A stretch of 64,000 nt of DNA from assembly GCF_009617595.1 (NCBI RefSeq), contig NZ_WIXK01000004.1, positions 186,001 through 250,000 on the forward strand. The letters run 5' to 3'. The DNA comes from Tritonibacter aquimaris (GTDB taxonomy: Bacteria > Pseudomonadota > Alphaproteobacteria > Rhodobacterales > Rhodobacteraceae). This document shows positions 54,836 through 64,000 of the stretch, in pieces; positions within the stretch are counted from its first letter, which is position 1, and each line of letters starts with the position of its first letter. The notes beneath the pieces are model-generated. The model searched no databases, was not told the DNA's origin, and worked only from the letters and a program-made list of their open reading frames with translations. The position numbers and the translations under genes are program-made.

Positions 54836-55807
54836 ATGACACAATCAACATTGCCCAACTCGGGCGCACATCAGCTGTGGACTGCAGCGATCTCTTCGGG
54901 TGCTGACCGTCTGTCAGCGCAAAACCTTACCTTTATCGCGCTTATTTTGCGGCTTGGCATCGGGGCGGTATTTTTGGTCGGCGGCTGGTGGAAGCTGTCA
55001 CGTGCAATCGACCCAACCCGCGCCGACGCATTGGTCAGCCGCTATATGGCGCCAAACGGCTATATCAACGAGTTCTTTCAGACCTATCTTTTTTCGGGGG
55101 ATCTGCTGACGCCCTGGATGTTCATGACCGCACTTTCAGCATTTGAACTGGCGGCCGGGATCGCCCTGATCCTTGGCCTTTTGGTGCGGCCGCTTGCCAT
55201 TATCTTTGGCTTGCTGATGTGGTCCTTTGTGGCCGCGCTTCCGGTTGTCACCACGCCAGGTCTTGCGCCAACGGATGCAACCTTTCTCACACCAGCGCTG
55301 ATTGTTCAGATCCGCGATATTGCTCTTTCGGGGTTCTGTTTTGCTTTGGCCGCTGTGGGCTCGGGTGCTGTTAGTCTGGATGCCAAGCTTTTGGGGCGCG
55401 GGGAACCAATGGGCATGGTCGGCTGGGCCAATATCGGGCTTTTGATCCGCTTGTCGGTTGCTGTAACCTTTCTTGTTGGCGGCGCGTTTTATGGTTTGGA
55501 CCACGTTAAATCCTGGATTGCGGTCCCGCTTGTTTCCATCGCAATCGCGGTCATTTTGCTGTCCGGTCACGGTGTGCGCCTGGCGGCGATAGCCGCGCTT
55601 GCGGTTTTGCTGTTCTATTGCGGTGGAAAACTGGATAGCGCCAAACCGCTGTGGGACAACCTAAATGCGATTAAACGCGAATTTGCGTTTCTGGCAGCGT
55701 CCGGCCTGTTGCTGGTTTTTTCTGGTGGCAAAGCCTTTCAGCTTGGCGCGCTGATCCACGATCCTAAAACTGCGTTGTTTGGGCCAGGGCAACACCAGGC
55801 CCAATAA
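54836..55807 (+). CDS. DoxX-family membrane protein
   Basis: A 323-residue inner-membrane protein with at least eight helices. The first half has the DoxX pattern: ILRLGIGAVFLVGGWWKLSRAIDPTRADALVSRYMAPNGYINEFF, then AFELAAGIALILGLLVRPLAIIFGLLMW. The second half repeats it in part (LLIRLSVAVTFLVGGAFYGLDHVK), which makes the protein about twice the common DoxX length. DoxX proteins form part of quinol oxidase or redox-linked complexes. The exact role here is unknown. The ATG follows CGGAGTGTCCCA. Confidence 0.8.
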   Translation: MTQSTLPNSGAHQLWTAAISSGADRLSAQNLTFIALILRLGIGAVFLVGGWWKLSRAIDPTRADALVSRYMAPNGYINEFFQTYLFSGDLLTPWMFMTALSAFELAAGIALILGLLVRPLAIIFGLLMWSFVAALPVVTTPGLAPTDATFLTPALIVQIRDIALSGFCFALAAVGSGAVSLDAKLLGRGEPMGMVGWANIGLLIRLSVAVTFLVGGAFYGLDHVKSWIAVPLVSIAIAVILLSGHGVRLAAIAALAVLLFYCGGKLDSAKPLWDNLNAIKREFAFLAASGLLLVFSGGKAFQLGALIHDPKTALFGPGQHQAQ

Positions 55808-55822
55808 CAAACAGCTAAATGT

Positions 55823-55848
55823 CCCAACGGCTTTATCAAGCTGTTGGG
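55823..55848. terminator. Hairpin between DoxX and MATE genes
   Basis: CCCAACGGCTT and AAGCTGTTGGG form an 11-bp stem (one G-T pair) with a 4-nt loop, 15 nt after the DoxX stop. The genes converge here, so it may stop read-through, though no long T-run follows. Confidence 0.5.
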
Positions 55849-55918
55849 GCAAATTGGGGTTTTGCATGATCTAAGGGCGGGCGCTTGGTGGTGGTCCAGC
55901 CCTTTTGTTCTGGCGTGG

Positions 55919-57301
55919 CTACTGCGCTTCCAGCAGGTCTTTGCGTTTGACCGCGTGGCCCCAGAAGCGGATGAACAGCATGATCGCAACGGCGCTGAGG
56001 CCTGAAGCCATGCCGATCCAGACGCCAAAGCCGCCGAAACCCAGCACAAAGCCCAGCACATAGCCCGCAGGGATGCCCACCACCCAATAGCCAAACACCG
56101 CAATCACCATCGGTACATTGGTGTCTTGCAGACCGCGCAACAGACCCAGCGCCACCGCCTGCATACCATCGGCCAGCTGAAACAGCGCCGCCACCGCCAG
56201 CAGGGCCACTGCGGCGATAAGGATATCTGCGCGGGCGGGATCATCGGGTGACAGGAAGAACCAGATCAGCGTTTCCGGCATCAGCAGGAAGGCCGCAATT
56301 GAGGCTATGGCAAAGGTGAATGACATGGTGATCAGCACTTTGGCTCCGCGTTTCATATGCGGCAGATCGCGGCGTCCCAGCGCATTGCCGGCACGGATGG
56401 TGGCCACGTTTGACAGGCCCAGATGCACCATGAAGGTAAGGCCAGAGAGGCCAACTGCGATCCCATGCGCCGCCAGTGTGATCGGGCCAAGCCAGCCCAT
56501 CATCAGCGCTGAGGCGGTGAACAGCGATACTTCGGCCAGGGTGGTGAACCCGATGGGCACGCCAAGGCGCAGCACCTGGCTGAACATCTCCCAGTCGGGG
56601 TTGTGCAGGTTTTGAAACAGCGCCTGTTCGGGCAGGGCGCGCTGGCAGTAGATCACCAGAAACAGCAGCGAGGCCAGCTGGGTTGCCAGAGAGGCAATTG
56701 CAGCGCCAGCAAGCCCCAGTTCAGGGGCGCCAAAATTGCCAAAGATCAGCACGTAGTTGACCGCGCCATTGACCACAGCCGCGGTGAGCGTCATCGCCAG
56801 CACCACCTGGGTGCGTTCGCCCGCGGCAAGGGTGGATTTCAGCACCATCACCCCCAGTGCGGGAAAGATGCCCCAGCCCATAATACGCAGGTATTGCGCC
56901 GCATCGCGGGCCACGTCGGGGTCTTGTCCGAGCAGGGCAAAGATCTCTTTGGACCACCAAAACAGCGGCATCGCTAGCGCACCATAGAGCATCGACAGCC
57001 ACAGCCCCATGCGATTGGCGCGTCGTTCGGTGGTGGTATCACCTGCGCCCTGGGCTTCGGCGACCAGTGGCAGCACTGCAAAGGCAAAGCCTGAGCCAAA
57101 CAGGAAAATCGCAAAGAAATAAGACCCTGCAAGCGTAATGGCTGCAAGCGCGGGGACGCTGTACCAGCCGAGCATGGCGGTGTCGGTCAGGCCAATTGCA
57201 AATTGCGCCACATGGCCGCCGATCAGCGGCAGGCCAAGAACGGCGATGGCGCGGGCGTGGCCCTGGCTGCTCATCTGGGTGGGGGTGGTGTGTTGGGTCA
57301 T
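55919..57301 (-). CDS. MATE-family multidrug exporter
   Basis: A 460-residue exporter with twelve helices and the MATE repeat pattern: GLPLIGGHVAQFAIGLTDTAMLGWYSVPALAAITLAGSYFF in the first half and GVPIGFTTLAEVSLFTASALMMGWLGPITLAAHGIAV in the second. That is the NorM-like arrangement, driving drug or dye efflux by a sodium or proton gradient. The substrate is not predictable. It converges on the DoxX gene. Confidence 0.9.
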   Translation of the reverse strand: MTQHTTPTQMSSQGHARAIAVLGLPLIGGHVAQFAIGLTDTAMLGWYSVPALAAITLAGSYFFAIFLFGSGFAFAVLPLVAEAQGAGDTTTERRANRMGLWLSMLYGALAMPLFWWSKEIFALLGQDPDVARDAAQYLRIMGWGIFPALGVMVLKSTLAAGERTQVVLAMTLTAAVVNGAVNYVLIFGNFGAPELGLAGAAIASLATQLASLLFLVIYCQRALPEQALFQNLHNPDWEMFSQVLRLGVPIGFTTLAEVSLFTASALMMGWLGPITLAAHGIAVGLSGLTFMVHLGLSNVATIRAGNALGRRDLPHMKRGAKVLITMSFTFAIASIAAFLLMPETLIWFFLSPDDPARADILIAAVALLAVAALFQLADGMQAVALGLLRGLQDTNVPMVIAVFGYWVVGIPAGYVLGFVLGFGGFGVWIGMASGLSAVAIMLFIRFWGHAVKRKDLLEAQ

Positions 57302-57379
57302 GAATCGTCATTAGGCCCGCGTTTGCGTTGGCGCAAGAGAGATTGTGATTGGTCGTGAATGTGACTTTAGGTTGAACCG

Positions 57380-58321
57380 TCAGAGCAGGCGCAGGGTGAT
57401 CTGGCTTGCAAGCAGGAAGATCAGCAGCCCGCCGCAGAGTTCCAGCAGGGCGGTGACGCGGCGCGTGTCTGGCAGGCGCGCCAATGTGCCCTGGCGCAGG
57501 GAGACGGCGGCAATGGCCACCGCGACGGTGACAGAGCCGGTGCCAAGCCCCATCGCCAGCGTGCCCAGCACCCCGGCCAGCATCAGATCAAGCCGCCATG
57601 TGAGCAGCAGCAAAAACAGCGCGCCGGTGCAGGGACGGATGGCGACCGATGCAATGATCGCCAGCGCATCGCGCAGGGAGTGGGCGGCGGCGACCTCATT
57701 CAGGGTGGGGCCGTGTTTGTGGCCACAGTCCGCGCAGATGCCATCATCACGGTGGTGATGATGGTGGTCATGCGTGTGGTGATGCGCGTGGTGATCGTGA
57801 TGATGGTGATGCGCCTGGGGTTTGGGCGCGCGCAGTTTGCGCAGCCCGCGCCAGACCAGCCAGAGGCCAAGGGCGGCGATCAGCGCGTAAGATAGCGGTG
57901 CAAGGATCTCTTCGGTGATGCTGGTCAGCTCGACCCGGCCCCAGTTCAGCAGGGTGAGGCCGCCAACAACCAGCGCAATCGCCGTGAGCGACTGCGCCAG
58001 CGACGAGGCAAGCGCCAGGGAGATAAGGCGCATCATTGGCACTTTTTGTCCCATGCCATAGCCGCCGATCACCAGTTTGCCGTGGCCCGGCCCTGCGGCG
58101 TGAAAGAAGCCATAGGCAAAACACAGCCCCAAAAGCGACATCAATGCGCCGGGTTGGTTGGTTTTCAGGGCGCGCAGACCACGGGCAAGCGCGTTTTGCA
58201 CTTGCTGTTGTTCCGCAGCCGCCCAACGGCTGATCTGGTCAGCGCTGCCCATGAGTATCAGCGCCAAAACAACAAGCGCAGCCCCCATCAGCAGGGTTGG
58301 AAGGGAAAGGCGTTTCATCAA
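57380..58321 (-). CDS. NicO/RcnA-type nickel-cobalt transporter with His-rich loop
   Basis: A 313-residue inner-membrane protein. The helix-2 region [24 protein letters not shown] contains the HAAGPGHGK metal motif of the NicO family. A histidine-rich loop lies at 171-190, followed by C196/C199 and two further histidines. Such proteins export or import Ni, Co or Zn. It follows a DUF1007 gene in the same direction with a 48-nt gap, a pairing seen in other NicO operons, where the DUF1007 protein may act in the periplasm. Two starts (58321, 58318) are equivalent. Confidence 0.87.
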   Translation of the reverse strand: MMKRLSLPTLLMGAALVVLALILMGSADQISRWAAAEQQQVQNALARGLRALKTNQPGALMSLLGLCFAYGFFHAAGPGHGKLVIGGYGMGQKVPMMRLISLALASSLAQSLTAIALVVGGLTLLNWGRVELTSITEEILAPLSYALIAALGLWLVWRGLRKLRAPKPQAHHHHHDHHAHHHTHDHHHHHRDDGICADCGHKHGPTLNEVAAAHSLRDALAIIASVAIRPCTGALFLLLLTWRLDLMLAGVLGTLAMGLGTGSVTVAVAIAAVSLRQGTLARLPDTRRVTALLELCGGLLIFLLASQITLRLL

Positions 58322-58369
58322 AGGGCTCGGTCCAAAATGGGCGCAGGCAAATGCTGTTTCTGGCGGTGG

Positions 58370-59020
58370 TCAGTTTACCGGCTGCGGGCAGCTGATATGG
58401 ATTTTGTCGGCAAATGAACGGCCGATGCGGGGAAAATTCTCTTCGGCGTCGCGGGCGGACATGGCGTAAAGCGTCTCTTCGACCAATGTGTAGGCCTGAT
58501 CGAGATTGGGCGGGGTCACATGCGCCTGGCAGGGCGCGGGCGTTGTCACCCGCATGTCGACGGTATAGGCGATGAAATAGCTGGGATCATAGGCCTCGAT
58601 CAGCAGCCCATCGGCGGGGGCGGGATGCAGCAGCGGGCGAAAGTGGCGCGTCGTGATGCGGCCAAGGCTGACATTGGTTTCCAGATGTTCGGGCGCGCCA
58701 AGCGGCAGGGCGATATCATCGTAGCTGACATAGGTGTCGCCTTCGAAATCCTCGCTGAGCTGCAGATCAAAGCCTGCAAGCGTTGCAAGTTCAGGCGCGG
58801 TGAGTTCGCCGTCGGCATCATTGTCCAGTTCAAGATCTGTCAGCACCAGAAATGAGTAATAATCATCATAGCTCCAGCTGACTTCGACCCCCAATAGCTG
58901 CCCCGCCGCATCAATGCGCAGCGCAATTTCGGTATCCACAAACACATGGGGATGGGCCTGCACCGCAGGGGCGCTGAGGGGGCTGGCAAGGGCTGCAAGG
59001 AGAAAGGCTGTGATCCGCAT
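58370..59020 (-). CDS. DUF1007 periplasmic protein
   Basis: A 216-residue secreted protein with a signal peptide (MRITAFLLAALASPLSAPAVQA). The mature start, HPHVFVDTEIALRIDAAGQLLGVEVSWSYDDYYSFLVL, is diagnostic of DUF1007. An EF-hand-like DNDADGELTAPEL segment follows. Family members sit with NicO transporters and are thought to help metal handling, although the task is not defined. ATG 59020 is chosen because the longer frame has no signal peptide. It probably shares an operon with the NicO gene. Confidence 0.85.
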   Translation of the reverse strand: MRITAFLLAALASPLSAPAVQAHPHVFVDTEIALRIDAAGQLLGVEVSWSYDDYYSFLVLTDLELDNDADGELTAPELATLAGFDLQLSEDFEGDTYVSYDDIALPLGAPEHLETNVSLGRITTRHFRPLLHPAPADGLLIEAYDPSYFIAYTVDMRVTTPAPCQAHVTPPNLDQAYTLVEETLYAMSARDAEENFPRIGRSFADKIHISCPQPVN

Positions 59021-59236
59021 ATCCCAGAGGTAGCGATGGGTGCGCCATGGGGCAAGAGGCGGCTGGCATTTCTGCACAATTGGCAATGGATGGCTGAGGC
59101 GGCGGGGCGATCGGCACCGGTTCCGCAATAAGAGAGCAGGCCAGGCCGATGTGCTCCTGTTGTGCATTGTTTTGCCAAACTTTTGTCTTATTCCGGGTGT
59201 CTTTACGAGGTGATTTCAACCTGTGGATTCATATCA

Positions 59237-59854
59237 ATGAGACTTATTCTTGCTATTGGAGCGGTGCTGGGGCTTGCGGCCTGTGAGGTGCCAGAAACAG
59301 CGCGCCCGGCGCATAGCGCCTTTGCCGCGCCACAGTTGGATGGGGTGCAGCTGAAAAATCTAAGGGGCGGCTATACCGTTCCGCTGTCCAGTGGCGCTTT
59401 TGTCAGCTACAGCTTTGGGGTGACAGATACGACCAGAGGCAGCTACGGCCGTGCTGGAACGGGGCGCGCCTTGCCGGTGCGTGTTTCGATCTACGGTATT
59501 GCTAAGGATACAGGCCAGAAACCGCGTCTGATCGATCCGCTGCCGTCGATTTCATCCCGCGTGGTTGCCAAGACCGCCACCGCATCGGAGGCGGTGCAGT
59601 ATGCCAAGGCGCTGGCGCAGCGCAGTTTCTGCAATGGGGGTACGGTGTCGGAAAACAATAGCGTGCCGGGGACGATCACAAACCCGGCTCATATCAGACG
59701 CATATTGGTGGAGACGAAAGGCGATCTTTTGGATCCCAATTACCGGGTGCCTGCGGACATCAGAGCAGGCAATGCGCCGGTGGCTGAAGAATTGCCGGGT
59801 CGTCCAGGCTATTGGCGCGTGCAGCTGCGTTGCTCATTGTGGCGCGAACACTAG
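59237..59854 (+). CDS. Lipoprotein of unknown function
   Basis: A 205-residue product starting MRLILAIGAVLGLAACEVPE, where GLAAC is a good lipobox (acylated Cys 16). The mature domain includes LRGGYTVPLSSGAFVSYSFGVTD and ends in LRCSLWREH. No family is recognised. It is divergent from the DUF1007/NicO unit. Start ATG 59237 gives the short signal; the upstream frame would place the hydrophobic segment too far inside. Confidence 0.65.
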   Translation: MRLILAIGAVLGLAACEVPETARPAHSAFAAPQLDGVQLKNLRGGYTVPLSSGAFVSYSFGVTDTTRGSYGRAGTGRALPVRVSIYGIAKDTGQKPRLIDPLPSISSRVVAKTATASEAVQYAKALAQRSFCNGGTVSENNSVPGTITNPAHIRRILVETKGDLLDPNYRVPADIRAGNAPVAEELPGRPGYWRVQLRCSLWREH

Positions 59855-59930
59855 GCCCAAAAGCAGAAACGCCCGCCTTGGGGCGCGCGTTTCCTTGGCT
59901 TGGTCGGTGGTTTGTTTGACCTGCGGCGGA

Positions 59931-60692
59931 TCAGGCTTTTTTGCGGCGGCGCATCAGGCCCATACCGCCAAGCGCGCCTGCAAGCAGAAAACCTGCTGCG
60001 GGCAGGGGAACCGGTGCGGGCAGCTGATCTTCGGTGATGCCTGCATAGCGCACCTGTGACTGGGAATAGTTGTAAAAGCCAAAAGCACCATCGCCAAAGG
60101 AGCCTGCGAAGCTCAGCTCTTTTTGGTCATCCACAAAGACTTCGATCAGGTTGGCGGTGAAAGTCAGCTTGAAATTGTAAGACTGATTGTCGTTCCAACC
60201 GGTAGAGCCGAGGGTTGTGGCGCGCTGCACCTCATTCACAACGCCGGTGTGTTGCCAGAAATCCAATTCATCCGCCGCACCAACATTGCCGGTAACATGG
60301 CTGAGCGACATGCCAGCGAATGAGGTTCCAAGGCCTGGAAAGGATTGATCAGCCTGTTTCCAGTCAATCAGCCAGAAATCGGAGGTAGAGCCATCAAATT
60401 CGCCGGTATCATAGCCCAGAACAAATCCGATGAAATCATCATCCGAGGTGGTTTCAACCCGGATCTCACCTTCAAGCGAGGTGCCCCGATCCAATGCGCC
60501 GCTGTCGAAAAACACAGATGGGCGAGAGTTTTGCGTCTGGAACACACTGTCATTTCCAGCGCCCTGAACGTTCCAGTTGGAACCGCGCTCGCCGTTGGCT
60601 TCTTCGGAAATCCAGCCGCTGAGATCAACAGATGCAGCCTGTGCGGTGATTGGTAGAAATGCGGCCAAAACGGCCAATTTAACAATTTTCAT
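59931..60692 (-). CDS. VPLPA-CTERM sorting-domain secreted protein
   Basis: A 253-residue exported protein. A signal peptide (VLAAFLPITAQA) is followed by a beta-rich domain of about 200 residues (VDLSGWISEEANGERGSNWNVQGAGNDSVFQTQNS, resembling a lectin/thrombospondin C-terminal-like fold). The tail VPLPAAGFLLAGALGGMGLMRRRKKA (228-253) carries a motif, helix and basic end. This is the VPLPA-CTERM signal for exosortase-type processing, known in Rhodobacterales. No exosortase is seen in the window. Likely cell-surface or biofilm-related. Confidence 0.88.
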   Translation of the reverse strand: MKIVKLAVLAAFLPITAQAASVDLSGWISEEANGERGSNWNVQGAGNDSVFQTQNSRPSVFFDSGALDRGTSLEGEIRVETTSDDDFIGFVLGYDTGEFDGSTSDFWLIDWKQADQSFPGLGTSFAGMSLSHVTGNVGAADELDFWQHTGVVNEVQRATTLGSTGWNDNQSYNFKLTFTANLIEVFVDDQKELSFAGSFGDGAFGFYNYSQSQVRYAGITEDQLPAPVPLPAAGFLLAGALGGMGLMRRRKKA

Positions 60693-61020
60693 AACTTCCC
60701 CCTAGGGACTAATTAACAACGCGGGCAAAATCCAAATCTCTGGGATTTCCTTCAAGGTTCCCATTTTAATAAAAATTACCCTTTACCTGTGGCCATATTC
60801 AGAAAATCAAAGGCGGCGACAGGCATGAGGGATTCTACTTATAGAGGAGTTTCTCCCCGGCGCTGGGTTGCTGTCTCATCCACGCCGTCAGAACATCGCA
60901 AAACGCTTTTGATTTCCGCTGGCCCCGTCATGAAACCGTCGGAGATCGGGATTAATCTCTGGCTTTGAGGGCGGTAGTGGCGGAATGTGGCCGTACTACT
61001 GTTTTGCACAGGAGGATGCG
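60693..61020. other. Promoter gap upstream of a sorting-domain gene
   Basis: About 330 nt. The part nearest the sorting-domain gene is AT-rich and should hold its minus-strand promoter. I found no clear repeat or gene; the far end carries the ribosome site for the next small gene. Confidence 0.4.
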
Positions 61021-61206
61021 ATGAAGCAGGTGCGCAAAGAAACCACCGACGAGGCGCTTATTCAGGAGTTTCTGAACAAGGGGGGCACGGTCAAGAAAGG
61101 CAAGACCAAGCCACCCAAACCAGAGCTTGGGCTGAGCAACAATCTTTGGAACAACAAATGGACTAAGGAAGAAAAAGCCGCGCGTGAGGAAAAACCGTCG
61201 GAGTGA
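61021..61206 (+). CDS. Small hypothetical protein (61 aa)
   Basis: A highly charged 61-residue protein (MKQVRKETTDEALIQEFLNKGGTVKKGKTKPPKPELG...). It is rich in lysine and glutamate and has no cysteine or membrane segment. The ATG follows CAGGAGGATGCG, a good ribosome site. It may be a conserved small cytoplasmic protein; the role is unknown. Confidence 0.65.
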   Translation: MKQVRKETTDEALIQEFLNKGGTVKKGKTKPPKPELGLSNNLWNNKWTKEEKAAREEKPSE

Positions 61207-61287
61207 GCGCTGGGCGCGATTGAGGGCGCTTAGATCGCGGTCGGCCCCATCGTGGCGGTTGCATATCTACCGGATCCTGCGGCTGGC

Positions 61288-61689
61288 CTAGTCTTTGCTC
61301 AGCCGGTCGGCCTTTTTACGCACCAAAACCGTGCGCAGATCATGCATCGCCAAGAGCAGGCGCTCGGTCACATCCTCAAGCTGGGCGTCATCGGCCTTGG
61401 ATTGGGCCCATTGGGTGGTGAGGTTGAGGTGATCAATGGTGCGGTGAATGTCATCGAGGTCGCGCGCGGCCAGGGTGGCACGGCGTTCGGTTTTCCAGGT
61501 TTCGATCGCCTCAAGATCCGCGTCGCTCAGCTGACGCTCCCCCTGGGGGCGGATTTCACCGTTGCGGATATTGACCACGGCGATCTGATCCATCTCGATG
61601 CGGCGATGGCGGTTTTCGGTATCCACCCGAAACACGGCCGCCCCGTTTTCCCGGATGCGAAAATAGTAATCAGGCAGGGGCAAGCTCAT
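61288..61689 (-). CDS. Conserved hypothetical protein (133 aa)
   Basis: A cytoplasmic 133-residue product. The N-terminal half (LPDYYFRIRENGAAVFRVDTENRHRRIEMDQIAVVNIRNGEIRPQGERQLSDADLEAIETW) looks like a small beta domain and the C-terminal half like a helical bundle. I do not know the family. It converges on the small 61-residue gene and is followed on its upstream side by an AT-rich region. Confidence 0.65.
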   Translation of the reverse strand: MSLPLPDYYFRIRENGAAVFRVDTENRHRRIEMDQIAVVNIRNGEIRPQGERQLSDADLEAIETWKTERRATLAARDLDDIHRTIDHLNLTTQWAQSKADDAQLEDVTERLLLAMHDLRTVLVRKKADRLSKD

Positions 61690-62206
61690 CTTCGGCCTCG
61701 TGGTTTGGTTGCGGCGAGACTAACGGGAAGATGCAGGCACGGCCAGTGGTTTAGCGTGGGTGGGGGGGAATGGAGACAAGTTCAGATACGTCCAAAAACT
61801 GCTTGAGCTACGAAAGCGACGAATGAAACCGGTGGTGATGGAAAAAACGAAAAGTTCTTTGAGGGAATTTTTTAATGAATGAAAATAAATATCTATACCG
61901 TGTTTTTTGGAGTAAGTGCACACGGATGTTTGTATGTGTGGATCTTAACTGATCGTCTTTATGGATGTTAGTACGGAAGTTGGTTTGAGCGCGTTTGTAT
62001 AATGTGCTGAGTTTGTTTGGTGTTTTTTATAGTGATGATTTTGTTTTGGCGCTTTGCTCCACTTGAGGAGAACGGAAACAATTGCAGTATTTTTTGCTAA
62101 TTGTTTCGAGGGATTGATTGTGGGTTGTGGTGGTGTTTGTAGAGGTTGACTTTATATTTATTTCGCAACTAAATAAAAATGTTTTTATTGACGTGTGGTG
62201 GTAATA
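61690..62206. other. AT-rich non-coding region
   Basis: About 515 nt, plainly AT-richer than the rest of the window, with many short T- and A-runs. Short minus-strand frames exist, without ribosome sites. It ends in the promoter of the second sorting-domain gene. Confidence 0.5.
62146..62174 (+). promoter_or_regulatory. Possible promoter of the second sorting-domain gene
   Basis: TTGACT (62146-62151) and CTAAAT (62169-62174) are 17 bp apart, a plausible -35/-10 pair, about 33 nt before the ATG at 62207. Confidence 0.35.
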
Positions 62207-63148
62207 ATGAAAGCCAAATTTCTTTCTCTCTCTAGCGTGGTTCTACTGCTGTCCTCGACACTTCCTGGCGTGGCTGCGACTTATAGTTTCGGTGGCGTAG
62301 AAGGTTGTGGGACGCCTGATAATGGATCGCACCAAAGAAGCTTCGGTGACCACAGCGGTGAGATTTCGGATGGTGGATTCGAGTATACAGCAACAAATAG
62401 CGGCTACGGCTCTTGTACGTCGCAGGTTGCGACGCGAATTGGCGCGGGATATGTTGGTGCCTCTGGAGCGGTATTGGGCTATAGCGGCTTTGTACAATCG
62501 ACCTCTACAGCCAATTATCAAGTAGATATAGAAAGTGATCCTGGAAGCGGCGATCGTCTGATTCCGGTGGCGCTTACTTTTGATGCTACAGGTTCACTGT
62601 ATCATCGTGTAACAGTTGATCCTGAGGTGACTGTCTTTAGCCCCAACTTCACATCTCGCTTGGAATTCCGAGTAAATGCCTACTACGCCGATGATGACAC
62701 AAGGGTAATCGCGAATGCTGGTACGATTGCTAGTATTCGGAGGAATGACAATAGGGTTTACAATCTCACTACTGAGATGGAGAGTGTTGCTGAGCAACTC
62801 GAACTACGCATAGATGCTTTTGATACTTCGAGAGACCTATTGCTGGAGTTCATGATCGCCGGACGGACAACTGGTCCATACCAAGCGTCCTACAATAATT
62901 TTCCGATCGCGGATTATGTTACCGGAACAGCAAGCTTTGATGCAATGAATACGCTGAGTTTTGCGAAGACTGGCCAAGCCATTTCTCTTCCAGATGGGTT
63001 CTCGGCCAATTCTATTGGAGCAGGAGTTGTCAACGGATATTGGTCTGATCCACGTATTGCTATTGCTCCGATACCTGTGCCTGCGGCAGGCTTTTTACTT
63101 TTGAGCGCAGTCTGTGGTTTGCGTATAATACGCCGCCGCAAATCGTGA
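62207..63148 (+). CDS. Second VPxPA-CTERM-like sorting-domain protein
   Basis: A 313-residue secreted protein. The signal peptide (SLSSVVLLLSSTLPGVAA) precedes an extended beta-rich domain with alternating glycine, tyrosine and serine (YSFGGVEGCGTPDNGSHQRS). The tail IPVPAAGFLLLSAVCGLRIIRRRKS (289-313) has the motif, helix and basic end of the exosortase-type signal, with IPVPA instead of VPLPA. ATG 62207 is favoured; an earlier GTG adds four residues. The gene is AT-richer than most of the window. Its likely surface role is inferred from the tail. Confidence 0.8.
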   Translation: MKAKFLSLSSVVLLLSSTLPGVAATYSFGGVEGCGTPDNGSHQRSFGDHSGEISDGGFEYTATNSGYGSCTSQVATRIGAGYVGASGAVLGYSGFVQSTSTANYQVDIESDPGSGDRLIPVALTFDATGSLYHRVTVDPEVTVFSPNFTSRLEFRVNAYYADDDTRVIANAGTIASIRRNDNRVYNLTTEMESVAEQLELRIDAFDTSRDLLLEFMIAGRTTGPYQASYNNFPIADYVTGTASFDAMNTLSFAKTGQAISLPDGFSANSIGAGVVNGYWSDPRIAIAPIPVPAAGFLLLSAVCGLRIIRRRKS

Positions 63149-63228
63149 GTTCATATCTTTTATTTAGAACTCAAACAATTCTCAGGTCAGAGGCGCAGCA
63201 TTTGGGCGCGCCTCTGACAAACACCGTC

Positions 63229-64000
<772 letters not shown>

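Noticed and set aside
57730-57830. Repetitive ATG/GTG-rich stretch that looks like a tandem repeat
   Set aside because: It is the histidine codon run of the NicO metal-binding loop read on the other strand.

Overview
The window looks like chromosomal DNA of a marine alphaproteobacterium of the Rhodobacterales (Roseobacter group). The gene families point there: a PccR/ScfR-type acyl-CoA regulator beside a propionyl-CoA carboxylase operon, a betI-betT-betB-betA choline block, HdaA, a short prolyl-tRNA synthetase, BadF-type amino-sugar kinase with MurQ/NagA, and two proteins with VPLPA-type C-terminal sorting tails. Most genes are GC-rich with strong codon bias, so the few AT-richer segments stand out. 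Family names come from motif recognition by eye, not from searches.

Layout. 1-2.1 kb: EamA exporter and a secreted DUF1036-like protein. 2.1-7.4 kb: choline-to-glycine-betaine genes, with BetI divergent from an operon of a BCCT-like transporter, BetB and BetA. 7.5-8.8 kb: an SNase-like protein and a YdcH/DUF465 protein. 8.9-23.9 kb: the propionyl-CoA region. PccR and a Bcr/CflA exporter are on the minus strand. On the plus strand are pccB, small unknown, lipoprotein and secreted genes, pccA, a lipoprotein, a sulfotransferase-like gene and methylmalonyl-CoA mutase. A porin and a DUF4174 protein sit on the opposite strand within the block. Octamers of the form TTTGCAAA lie in front of both pccR and pccB. 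24.1-32.1 kb: housekeeping and conserved hypothetical genes (VOC protein, TerB-DnaJ protein, endonuclease/exonuclease/phosphatase, GcvA-like LysR, DUF1127, Ppx, HdaA, AI-2E/PerM family).

32.3-34.1 kb: an AT-rich two-gene unit, DUF262 followed directly by a HEPN RNase-like protein, inserted between perM and proS. This is the best candidate for a defence or toxin-type system. 34.2-40.2 kb: proS, a sodium:solute symporter, lolC/E-lolD and a YdcZ exporter. 40.3-49.4 kb: a divergent amino-sugar locus. One arm is murQ, a solute-binding protein, two permeases and an ATPase. The other is a kinase, a GntR regulator, a SIS deaminase and nagA. Paired ATACC/GGTAT boxes lie in the divergent promoter. 49.4-50.1 kb is a gap rich in inverted repeats. 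50.1-52.8 kb: parE, with a second AT-rich HEPN-like gene translationally coupled to its 3' end. 53.2-54.8 kb: unknown genes and an unexplained gap. 54.8-59.9 kb: DoxX, MATE exporter, NicO metal exporter with DUF1007 partner, and a lipoprotein. 59.9-63.1 kb: two sorting-tail proteins, two small unknown genes and an AT-rich stretch. The window ends inside an aspartate aminotransferase gene.

I saw no tRNA, rRNA, CRISPR array, intact insertion sequence or prophage. Several converging gene pairs are separated by long GC-rich hairpins with 3-nt loops that probably act as two-way terminators.
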